39,670 nt of DNA, taken from assembly GCA_910579495.1 (NCBI GenBank), contig CAJTVD010000002.1, positions 1 to 39,670 of the forward strand. Reading direction: 5' to 3'. Below the pieces are notes generated by a model, which ran no database searches, had not been told where the DNA came from, and saw only the letters and a program-made list of their open reading frames with translations. Positions 32,568 through 39,670 of the stretch are shown here, in pieces. Origin of the DNA: an uncultured Lachnospiraceae bacterium. Lineage in GTDB: Bacteria > Bacillota > Clostridia > Lachnospirales > Lachnospiraceae. Made by a program: the position numbers and the translations under genes. Within the stretch, counting starts at the first letter, position 1. Each line of letters begins with the position of its first letter.

Positions 32568-33500
32568 TCAAATCATCCCCATCATAAATTCCAGCATTTT
32601 CTCCCCATCATACCCGAACTCCCCCTTATTGATCCAGGCCACGTTCCTCTCCCTCCGGAACCAGGTAAGCTGTCTTTTGGCAAAATGCCGGGTGTCCCTC
32701 TTAATCAGGTACACCGCCTCCTCTAAGGTACACTCTCCTTCCAGATAGGAAAGCATTTCCTTATACCCCAGGCCCTGCATGGAAGCCATGGTTTTATCAA
32801 AGCCCATTTCCCGCAGCCGGGCCACTTCCCCCACCAGCCCTGCCGCCAGCATCTCATCTACCCGCCTGTCAATACGCTGGTAGAGTTTCTGCCTTTCATC
32901 ATTTAATACAAAGTACCTGCTGTCATAAAAGGGCTCTTTTTCCCGTTCCCTCCTGTTATGCTCTGAAATAGGCCCGCCGTTAAGCTGGTAAAATTCCAGC
33001 GCACGGACCAGGCGTTTGGTATTATTGGGATGTATCAGCTCCGCAGAAACCGGGTCCACTTCCCTTAAACAGTTATGCAGGTAAAGATTGCCCTTCTCCC
33101 TGGCCTGTCCCTCCAGCTCCCTGCGCACAGCCGTCTGGTTTTTCTCCTCCGAAAAATCAATATCATATAAAACAGCCTGAATATAAAACCCTGTCCCTCC
33201 TGCCAAAATGGGTATATGCCCTCTTCCATAAATCCCCTCTATGGCTTCCTTGGCCATCTCCTGGAAGCGGAACACATGAAATTCTTCCGAAGGCTCTAAC
33301 ACATCAATCAGATGGTGGGGAACCCCTTCCATTTCTTCTTTGGTGATTTTGGCAGAGCCAATATCCATATATTTATATACCTGCATGGAATCGGCAGAAA
33401 CAATCTCCCCGCCAATTCTTTTGGCAAGCTGAATGGATAACGCCGTTTTCCCCACAGCAGTGGGGCCTGTCAATATGATCAATTTCTGTTTCTGCGCCAT
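32568..33500 (-). CDS. miaA: tRNA dimethylallyltransferase
   Basis: A 310-residue enzyme that adds the dimethylallyl group to A37 of UNN-reading tRNAs. The P-loop is GPTAVGKTALS near the N terminus, followed by S-A-D-S-M-Q-V-Y-K-Y-M-D-I-G-S-A-K, H-H-L-I-D-V-L-E-P and G-G-T-G-F-Y-I-Q-A, all family hallmarks. GGAGAGGG precedes the ATG. It follows mutL after 23 nt, the common mutS-mutL-miaA order. Confidence 0.96.
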   Translation of the reverse strand: MAQKQKLIILTGPTAVGKTALSIQLAKRIGGEIVSADSMQVYKYMDIGSAKITKEEMEGVPHHLIDVLEPSEEFHVFRFQEMAKEAIEGIYGRGHIPILAGGTGFYIQAVLYDIDFSEEKNQTAVRRELEGQAREKGNLYLHNCLREVDPVSAELIHPNNTKRLVRALEFYQLNGGPISEHNRREREKEPFYDSRYFVLNDERQKLYQRIDRRVDEMLAAGLVGEVARLREMGFDKTMASMQGLGYKEMLSYLEGECTLEEAVYLIKRDTRHFAKRQLTWFRRERNVAWINKGEFGYDGEKMLEFMMGMI

Positions 33501-33523
33501 ATCCCTCTCCTTTTGCCAGGCCT

Positions 33524-35431
33524 TTATACTATCCGCTTAAACTTCTTTTCAATCTCGTACTTGCTCATAGATATGATGGTTGGCCGCCCGTGGGGACAGT
33601 GGTAAGGATTTTCCAGGGTTAAAAGCTCATCTATCAGCGCTTCCATTTCCGGATATTCCATTTTGTGGTTCCCTTTAACGGCTGCCTTACAGGCCATAGA
33701 GGCCAGTTTCTGCAATACCACTTCCGGCATTCCCTTTACAGGCACCTGGGCAAGATCATCCAGTATATTCATAAAAAGCTCTTTTTCATTGCATCCATAC
33801 AAGTCTGTGGGCATACTGCGGAAGGCAATGGACCCGCCCCCAAAGTCCTCCGTTTCAAAGCCCATTTCCCGGAAGAAGCTTTCATATTCCCGGAAAACTT
33901 CCTCCTCCCGCCCGGTAAGGGTAATGATTGTGGGGGGATTAAGCATCTGGGATGTGACAGCCTTCTGTGCAAGGGCTTTTACGAAACGCTCATACTTAAC
34001 CTTTTCATGGGCGGCGTGCTGGTCCACAATAAAAAGCTTGTCCTGGAAAGCAATCAGCCAGTAAGTATCAAAAATCTGCCCCATGATCCGGTACTCTTCC
34101 TTTGCCTCCCTGGTGAGGAATTTATCTTCAAATAATTGGAGCTGGGAAGGCCTTTCCACCAAAATATGCTCATTGGATTTAATGATATTTCCATGAATTC
34201 CTTCATTATCTTTATCGCTGTCACCGGTTTGTGTGCCAAGGATCCGGTTTCCTGCTATTTTCTGAATGAAATCAGAGACCTTTGGTTCCCTGGGAAGCTC
34301 CTTAAAGGCCGCTGCTGTTTTATATTCCGGGCTTTCCTCCTGTACCATTGCTGCCCGCCGGTATTCAAAAGGCTCTGGCGCTTTTGTAATCACAGGGGCT
34401 TTTTCCCTCTCTTCTTCCACAAGGCTTACCTGGGGAATCAGTTCAATTTCGTGAAGCCTGTCCTTTACCGCCTGGGACACCTGGCCGTAAAGTTCCTTTC
34501 CTTTCATCAGCCTGATTTCCATTTTGGCCGGGTGTACGTTCACATCCAGCATTCCAGGCTCCATGGTAAAATGTAGCACAAAAAAAGGAAATTTATGCTG
34601 CATCAGATAAGCGCGGTAGCCTTCCTCCATGGCTTTGGTGAGAATTTCGTTTTTCACATAACGCCCGTTTACAAAGCAGGTTTCAAAATTCCGGTTGGCA
34701 CGGTTGATTTCCGGTTTCCCAAGAAAGCCCTTCACCCAAAACCCATCCCCCTGCATTTCAAATTCCGCCAGAGCTTCCGTAATATCCTTTCCATAAATAC
34801 GGTAGATGACTTCTTTCAGATTACCGTTTCCGGAAGTATGGAATTTTATCTGTCCGTTTTGAATAAATTTAATGGAAATATCCGGGCGGGACATTGCCAG
34901 ATGCTCCATCATATCTGCCACATAGCCGCCCTCAGTCTGGGGCTGCTTTAAAAATTTTTTCCGTACAGGGGTATTGAAAAAAAGATTGCGTACCAGAAAG
35001 GTCGTCCCACCAGGCGCGCCGATTTCTTCCGGCTCTTCTTCCTGCCCGCCTGCAATGCAGTAGCGGATACCGGTAAGCTCTTTTTCTGTCTTGGTTATCA
35101 CCTCCACCTGGGCCACGGCGGCGATGCTGGAAAGGGCTTCCCCACGGAAGCCTAGGCTCTTGATATCATCCAGATCCTCTATGGAGGAAATCTTGCTGGT
35201 AGCATGCCGCAGGAAAGCCCTCTTTACCTGCTCCTTTTCGATGCCGCATCCATTGTCGGTTACCCGGATCAGGGATATGCCGCCCTCCTTAATCTCCACC
35301 GTGACAGCGCCTGCCCCGGCGTCAATGGCATTTTCTGTCAGTTCCTTTACCACGCTAAGGGGGCGTTCCACCACCTCCCCCGCCGCAATCTGGTCTATGG
35401 TACTTTGGCTGAGTAAATTGATTACTGGCAT
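33524..35431 (-). CDS. mutL: DNA mismatch repair protein MutL
   Basis: A 635-residue MutL with an N-terminal GHKL ATPase: E-N-A-I-D-A-G-A (about 33-40), D-N-G-C-G-I (59-64) and G-F-R-G-E-A-L (94-100). A variable linker runs from about 335 to 440. The C-terminal endonuclease/dimerisation domain has D-Q-H-A-A-H-E-K-V-K-Y-E at 470-481 and the late C-P-H-G-R-P motif. The nuclease motif marks it as the nicking type found in bacteria without MutH. AAGGAAGG precedes the ATG, 67 nt after mutS. Confidence 0.96.
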   Translation of the reverse strand: MPVINLLSQSTIDQIAAGEVVERPLSVVKELTENAIDAGAGAVTVEIKEGGISLIRVTDNGCGIEKEQVKRAFLRHATSKISSIEDLDDIKSLGFRGEALSSIAAVAQVEVITKTEKELTGIRYCIAGGQEEEPEEIGAPGGTTFLVRNLFFNTPVRKKFLKQPQTEGGYVADMMEHLAMSRPDISIKFIQNGQIKFHTSGNGNLKEVIYRIYGKDITEALAEFEMQGDGFWVKGFLGKPEINRANRNFETCFVNGRYVKNEILTKAMEEGYRAYLMQHKFPFFVLHFTMEPGMLDVNVHPAKMEIRLMKGKELYGQVSQAVKDRLHEIELIPQVSLVEEEREKAPVITKAPEPFEYRRAAMVQEESPEYKTAAAFKELPREPKVSDFIQKIAGNRILGTQTGDSDKDNEGIHGNIIKSNEHILVERPSQLQLFEDKFLTREAKEEYRIMGQIFDTYWLIAFQDKLFIVDQHAAHEKVKYERFVKALAQKAVTSQMLNPPTIITLTGREEEVFREYESFFREMGFETEDFGGGSIAFRSMPTDLYGCNEKELFMNILDDLAQVPVKGMPEVVLQKLASMACKAAVKGNHKMEYPEMEALIDELLTLENPYHCPHGRPTIISMSKYEIEKKFKRIV

Positions 35432-35498
35432 ACTACCTTCCTTTCTGCCCTAAGGGAGCCTGCTGTGGGAGCTTCATGCCGTTTTGGTAAACATTTTT

Positions 35499-38183
35499 TC
35501 ACACGCCCGGCCAGCCCTGCGCCGCCCCGCCTTCTTGGTGCCATCTGTTTTTCAGTTTATTCTGCAGTTGGTACAGAGTGTTCAGGGCATCCAGGGGTGT
35601 CAGGTTCTGGACATCAATCTCCCTTAGCTCCCTGATGATATCCTCATCCCGTACAGTGTCAAAGAGGGACATCTGGCTTAAATCCACTTCGTCATACTTC
35701 ACAGGCTTATGCCTGCCCTCCTTTTGCTCCACCGCAATGCTCTGCACTTTTTCCAGAATATCATTGTCGCAAAGCTGGGCCACAATTTCCTTTGCCCGGT
35801 CGATTACCATGTCCGGCACGCCAGCCAGTTTGGCAACCTGTATGCCATAGCTTTTATCTGCGCCGCCCTTAATAATCTTCCGCAGGAATACAATATCATC
35901 CCCTTTTTCCTTCACAGCGATACAATAATTGTTCACATTGCCCATTTTCCCTTCCAGCTCTGTGAGTTCATGGTAATGGGTGGCAAAAAGAGTCTTGGCT
36001 CCCAAAAGCTTTTTGTTACTGATATGCTCAATCACCGCCCAGGCAATGCTCAGCCCGTCAAAGGTGGATGTCCCCCTGCCGATCTCATCCAGGACCAGCA
36101 AACTCTTCGGGGTGGCATTGCGCAGGATATTGGCCACCTCGTTCATTTCCACCATAAAAGTGCTCTGCCCGCTTGCCAGGTCGTCGGAAGCCCCCACCCT
36201 GGTAAAAATCCGGTCCACCATACCGATATTTGCTTTGTCTGCAGGCACAAAAGAGCCAATCTGGGCCAGCAGCACAATCAGCGCCACCTGGCGCATATAG
36301 GTAGATTTTCCCGCCATATTGGGGCCTGTGATCACAGAAATACAATGTTTATTGTTATCCAGATAAGTGTCATTGGAAATAAACATATCACCGCTTATCA
36401 TCTGCTCCACCACCGGATGCCTGCCGCCCTTGATGTTAATGATTCCCTTTTCATTAATGGCAGGGCGGACGAAATTGTTCCGTTCCGCCACCAGGGACAG
36501 GGAACACAAAACATCCAGTTTCGCCACAGCCTTTGCAGTTTTCTGGATACGCTCCATTTCCCCTGCAATGGCATCCCTGATCTGGCAGAACATTTCATAC
36601 TCTAAATTAAACAGCTTATCCTCCGCGTTTAAAATGGTATCCTCCAGCTCCTTCAGACGGGCATTGGTATACCGCTCCGCGTTGGCAAGGGTCTGTTTAC
36701 GCACATAATCCTCCGGCACAAGGTTCTTGTAGGAATTGGTCACTTCATAATAATAGCCGAAAACCTTGTTGTAACGGATCTTCAGGTTCTTAATCCCTGT
36801 GCGCTCCCTGTCTTCTTCTTCCAGCTTTGCCAGCCAGTCCTTTCCCTCTGTTTTGGCATGGCGCAGGTTGTCTATGGTTTCATCGAACCCTTCCCTGATA
36901 ATGCCCCCTTCCCGGATGGCAATGGGCGGCTCATCCCCAATGGCATTGGCAATCAGCGTACAAATATCCGTTAGGTCGTCCATTTCTTCAAAGATTCCCA
37001 CCAGCAAAGGCTCTTGGAAATCCTTTAAGATGGTTTTGATATGGGGCATCATCTGAAGGGAATTTCTAAACGCAATCAGATCCCTTGGATTGGCAGTCTT
37101 ATAGCTGACCTTCCCCAGAAGCCGTTCCAGGTCGTACACCGGATTTAAGTATTCCCGGATTTCATCCCTGGCCATTGCCTGCCCGGACAAAGCCTGGATA
37201 CTGTCAAGGCGTGCTTCAATCTGTTCCCTGTCAATCAGGGGCTGCTCAATAAACTGCCGCAGGGTCCTGGCTCCCATAGCTGTCCTGGTCTTATCCAGCA
37301 CCCACAGAAGGGAGCCCCTTTTTTGCTTCTCCCGCAAAGTCTCCGTAAGCTCCAGGTTCCGCCTGGTGGAACTGTCAAGGAGCATATATCTGTTGGTAAT
37401 ATAGGGATATAGATGGGTCAAATGGGCAAGAGAAGTTTTCTGGGTCTCTGTCAGGTACAGCATCAGGCTCCCAGCAGCAATCAGCCCAGCAGGAAAATCT
37501 TCTATCCCCATGCCTTTCAGGGAAGCCACACGGAAATGCTTCAGCAGCCCCTTCCGGCAGCTTTCCTCATCAAAATAATGGGGCTCCTGGGGATATATGG
37601 CAATGTGCAGCCGTCCTTTTAAATCTTCTATGTCAATGCCGCTTACCAAAAAGGCATCATTACAGATGATTTCTCTGGGGCTGTACTTATTGATTTCGTC
37701 CAGGAGCTTTTTGTTTTCGTCCACCTCTGTGAGATAATAATCGCCGGTAGTCACATCTGCAATAGAAACGCCGGATTTTCCCTGAAAATAAGCCACGCTC
37801 ATAATAAAATTGTTGCGCCCCTCATCCATTCCCTGGACATTTAAGTTAGTGCCCGGGGTAACAATCCTTGTGATGTCCCGCTTAACCAGCCCCTTGGCCT
37901 GTTTGGGGTCTTCCACCTGCTCACAGATTGCCACCTTATAGCCCTTGGAAACCAGCTTGTTTAAATATCCGTCCAAAGCATGATAAGGAACGCCGCACAT
38001 AGGCGCCCGTTCCTCTAAGCCACAGTTTTTTCCTGTAAGGGTGATTTCCAGTTCCCTGGATGCTGTCAGGGCATCCTCAAAAAACATTTCATAAAAGTCT
38101 CCCAGCCTGTAAAACAAAATACAGTCAGGATGCTCCTTTTTTGTCTCCAGGTACTGCCGCATCATTGGTGTTAATTCCGCCAT
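35499..38183 (-). CDS. mutS: DNA mismatch repair protein MutS
   Basis: An 894-residue MutS1. The mismatch-binding Phe-x-Glu is F30-Y31-E32. Lever and clamp regions fill about 120-560, and the C-terminal ABC-type ATPase has Walker A G-P-N-M-A-G-K-S-T at 620-628, Walker B L-L-V-L-D-E-I-G-R-G-T-S-T and the F-A-T-H-Y-H-E-L-T histidine. It finds mispairs and recruits MutL. The start has GGTGA upstream. It is 81 nt after the SulP gene, and a weak hairpin lies in that gap. Confidence 0.97.
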   Translation of the reverse strand: MAELTPMMRQYLETKKEHPDCILFYRLGDFYEMFFEDALTASRELEITLTGKNCGLEERAPMCGVPYHALDGYLNKLVSKGYKVAICEQVEDPKQAKGLVKRDITRIVTPGTNLNVQGMDEGRNNFIMSVAYFQGKSGVSIADVTTGDYYLTEVDENKKLLDEINKYSPREIICNDAFLVSGIDIEDLKGRLHIAIYPQEPHYFDEESCRKGLLKHFRVASLKGMGIEDFPAGLIAAGSLMLYLTETQKTSLAHLTHLYPYITNRYMLLDSSTRRNLELTETLREKQKRGSLLWVLDKTRTAMGARTLRQFIEQPLIDREQIEARLDSIQALSGQAMARDEIREYLNPVYDLERLLGKVSYKTANPRDLIAFRNSLQMMPHIKTILKDFQEPLLVGIFEEMDDLTDICTLIANAIGDEPPIAIREGGIIREGFDETIDNLRHAKTEGKDWLAKLEEEDRERTGIKNLKIRYNKVFGYYYEVTNSYKNLVPEDYVRKQTLANAERYTNARLKELEDTILNAEDKLFNLEYEMFCQIRDAIAGEMERIQKTAKAVAKLDVLCSLSLVAERNNFVRPAINEKGIINIKGGRHPVVEQMISGDMFISNDTYLDNNKHCISVITGPNMAGKSTYMRQVALIVLLAQIGSFVPADKANIGMVDRIFTRVGASDDLASGQSTFMVEMNEVANILRNATPKSLLVLDEIGRGTSTFDGLSIAWAVIEHISNKKLLGAKTLFATHYHELTELEGKMGNVNNYCIAVKEKGDDIVFLRKIIKGGADKSYGIQVAKLAGVPDMVIDRAKEIVAQLCDNDILEKVQSIAVEQKEGRHKPVKYDEVDLSQMSLFDTVRDEDIIRELREIDVQNLTPLDALNTLYQLQNKLKNRWHQEGGAAQGWPGV

Positions 38184-38218
38184 TTTTTCACCGTCCGTTT
38201 TCCTCTGCCAGAAAGCGC

Positions 38219-38243
38219 CAAAGGAAGCTGCGAAAGCTTCCCA
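38219..38243 (-). terminator. Possible weak terminator or hairpin between sulP and mutS
   Basis: GGAAGCT and AGCTTCC (within 38223-38241) form a 7-bp stem with a small loop. On the minus strand only three Ts follow, so termination would be inefficient at best. Confidence 0.3.
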
Positions 38244-38264
38244 ATTGCGCCCTCCCTGGCAGGA

Positions 38265-39670
38265 TCATTTGTTAAGATGTTTTGCCCGTACCAGGGCATC
38301 GTCAATATGTGCGCAGAAATTGTCCCCGCCCACTGCCTTATAAAAGCCGGCTTTCTGCATCACCTTCATAGGCTGTTCGTTCACATGGGATAAAATCAGG
38401 CGCACGTTTTTCCTTTCACAAGTATGTAAAAGCTGCTCCAGGTTATGCATTGCCGTAGCGTCAATTGCGCTGACGCTTCTCATGCGGATAATCAGGCAGT
38501 TGGTGTTTTCCATAAACTTGATCCGCAGCAGTTTATCCGCAGCAGCAAAAAACATGGGGCCGCTGATTTCATAGACCAATGTATTTTCAGGAACCTCTTT
38601 CAGCTCAATGGAATCCGGGTCATCCTCTTTGTACCGCCAGCCCTCTACCTGGGTCACATCACTCATGCGCTTCATAAACAAAATTGCTGCCAGCACAATC
38701 CCCACTTCAATAGCCACCACCAGGTCAAAAACCACCGTCAGGCCAAAGGTAACCGCCAGCACAGCAATATCGCTTTTGGGGGAAGTTTTCACCAGATAAA
38801 CAAACTCCCGCCAGCCGCACATATTATAAGCCACCATAAACAAAATTGCCGCAATGGCAGGCATGGGGATCAGCGCCGCATAAGGCATAAAAATCACCAG
38901 CACCAACAGCAGCACCAGGGCATGTACCATACCGGATATGGGAGTCCTGCCGCCATTTTTCACATTCGCCGCCGTTCTGGCAATGGCTCCCGTTGCGGGA
39001 ATACCGCCAAAAAGGGCGGAACAGATATTCCCCGCTCCCTGGGCCACAAGCTCCATATTAGAATTGTGGCGGGAGTTGATCATACTGTCCGAAACCACAC
39101 AGGATAAAAGGGATTCCACTGCCGCCAGTATGGCGATGGTCAGGGCATTCCCAAACTGGGACCGGATCAGGGCAAAATTCACATGGGGAAGGGAAAACAT
39201 GGGTGGCTTATTGGAAATTTCATACAAAGTCCCTATCGTATTTACCTCCATTTTAAGGCCCTTCACCATGAAAATCCCCACAATTACCGCCAGCAGGGAA
39301 GCGGGGACAGCCCCCAGAAACTTCCCCGCCCCTCCGGGAATCCGGTTGGCAAGCAAAGGCCACAGGACCAGCACTCCAAGGCAGGCACAGCCCACCGCCA
39401 CTGCCTTTCCGTTGGCCGTCCCTATGTGGGCAAGAATGGCTTCTGCCTTTTCCATGGTTTCCACCGGGCTTACCCCTACCGGATAGGTCAGCCCCAGAAA
39501 ATCTTTCACCTGGCCAATGGCAATGGTCACCGCAATGCCTGCGGTAAACCCTGTGGTGATGGTATAGGGAATAAAACGTATCAGGCTACCAAGCCTGAAA
39601 AGCCCCATAAGCATCAGCAAAATTCCCGCCATAATGGTAGCCACTGCCAGCCCTTCTAAGCCGCTGGCGG
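38265..39670 (-). CDS. SulP (SLC26) family anion transporter, 5' end beyond the window
   Basis: At least 468 residues of a SulP-type permease. The frame stays open to the right edge of the window, so the true start lies outside; the GTG/ATG codons at 39632-39644 are internal. Membrane segments include R-F-I-P-Y-T-I-T-T-G-F-T-A-G-I-A-V and G-G-I-P-A-T-G-A-I-A-R-T-A-A-N. The cytoplasmic C-terminal STAS domain covers about the last 110 residues, with V-S-A-I-D-A-T-A-M-H-N-L. Substrate may be sulfate, bicarbonate or another anion and cannot be read from sequence. Confidence 0.92.
   Translation of the reverse strand, partial: ASGLEGLAVATIMAGILLMLMGLFRLGSLIRFIPYTITTGFTAGIAVTIAIGQVKDFLGLTYPVGVSPVETMEKAEAILAHIGTANGKAVAVGCACLGVLVLWPLLANRIPGGAGKFLGAVPASLLAVIVGIFMVKGLKMEVNTIGTLYEISNKPPMFSLPHVNFALIRSQFGNALTIAILAAVESLLSCVVSDSMINSRHNSNMELVAQGAGNICSALFGGIPATGAIARTAANVKNGGRTPISGMVHALVLLLVLVIFMPYAALIPMPAIAAILFMVAYNMCGWREFVYLVKTSPKSDIAVLAVTFGLTVVFDLVVAIEVGIVLAAILFMKRMSDVTQVEGWRYKEDDPDSIELKEVPENTLVYEISGPMFFAAADKLLRIKFMENTNCLIIRMRSVSAIDATAMHNLEQLLHTCERKNVRLILSHVNEQPMKVMQKAGFYKAVGGDNFCAHIDDALVRAKHLNK

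Noticed and set aside
35709..36605. Open frame of 298 codons opposite mutS
   Set aside because: Antisense to a full-length MutS with all motifs; His/Gln-rich composition typical of a shadow frame.
38445..39107. Open frame of 220 codons opposite the SulP gene
   Set aside because: Antisense shadow with a His/Asn/Gln-rich sequence and no initiation signal.

Overview
The window reads as a chromosomal segment of a low-to-mid GC, monoderm Clostridia, most likely a gut Lachnospiraceae (inference from gene families and gene order). Supporting signs are near-consensus sigma-A promoters, strong AGGAGG-type ribosome binding sites, a LexA system using GAAC-N4-GTTC operators, a sepF/yggS division locus and a long mre/min/rodA shape operon. 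About 40 genes fill almost the whole window. I see no rRNA, tRNA, CRISPR array, insertion sequence or prophage.

Layout. (1) 37-6092: a small DUF378 membrane protein on the minus strand, then a branched-chain amino acid ABC importer (livJ, terminator, new promoter, livHMGF) followed by a cytidylate-kinase-like gene. (2) 6194-8492: an SOS hub, lexA divergent from a YneA-like LysM membrane protein, with several LexA boxes between them, then a tyrosine recombinase. (3) 8526-13201: a TtcA-type tRNA thiolase, an AI-2E-family permease, dtd, a small membrane protein and an AAA-ATPase/PD-(D/E)XK protein. (4) 13471-16755, minus strand: a second cytidylate-kinase-like gene, an RluA-type pseudouridine synthase, lspA and aroB. 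(5) 16916-20206, minus strand: sepF, yggS, a HlyD-like membrane protein and an unrecognised small P-loop protein. (6) 20292-31060, minus strand: a large envelope and division cluster, DUF4321-radC-mreB-mreC-mreD-PBP2-minC-minD-minE-rodA-mgsA-dac. (7) 31179-38183, minus strand: a Met-gamma-lyase-like PLP enzyme, miaA, mutL and mutS. (8) A SulP anion transporter whose 5' end runs off the right edge.

How it works together. Regions 5 and 6 hold much of the rod-shape and division-site machinery: MreBCD, PBP2 and RodA for elongation, MinCDE for site selection, SepF for Z-ring anchoring, and a D,D-carboxypeptidase for trimming. Region 2 couples DNA damage to division through LexA and a YneA-like inhibitor. 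MutS, MutL and RadC add repair functions.

The most unusual signal is a dispersed repeat of about 37-42 nt with an imperfect palindromic core (GCCG-N3-CGC-N3-GCG-N3-CGGC). It occurs at three loci, each time directly downstream of a rho-independent terminator and in the same orientation relative to it; one locus carries two identical tandem units. Other points worth a look are a roughly 245-residue insertion in PBP2, paired kinase-like proteins lacking the Walker A lysine, an inverted-repeat structure at 13210-13312, and the HlyD-like and small P-loop genes beside the division genes.
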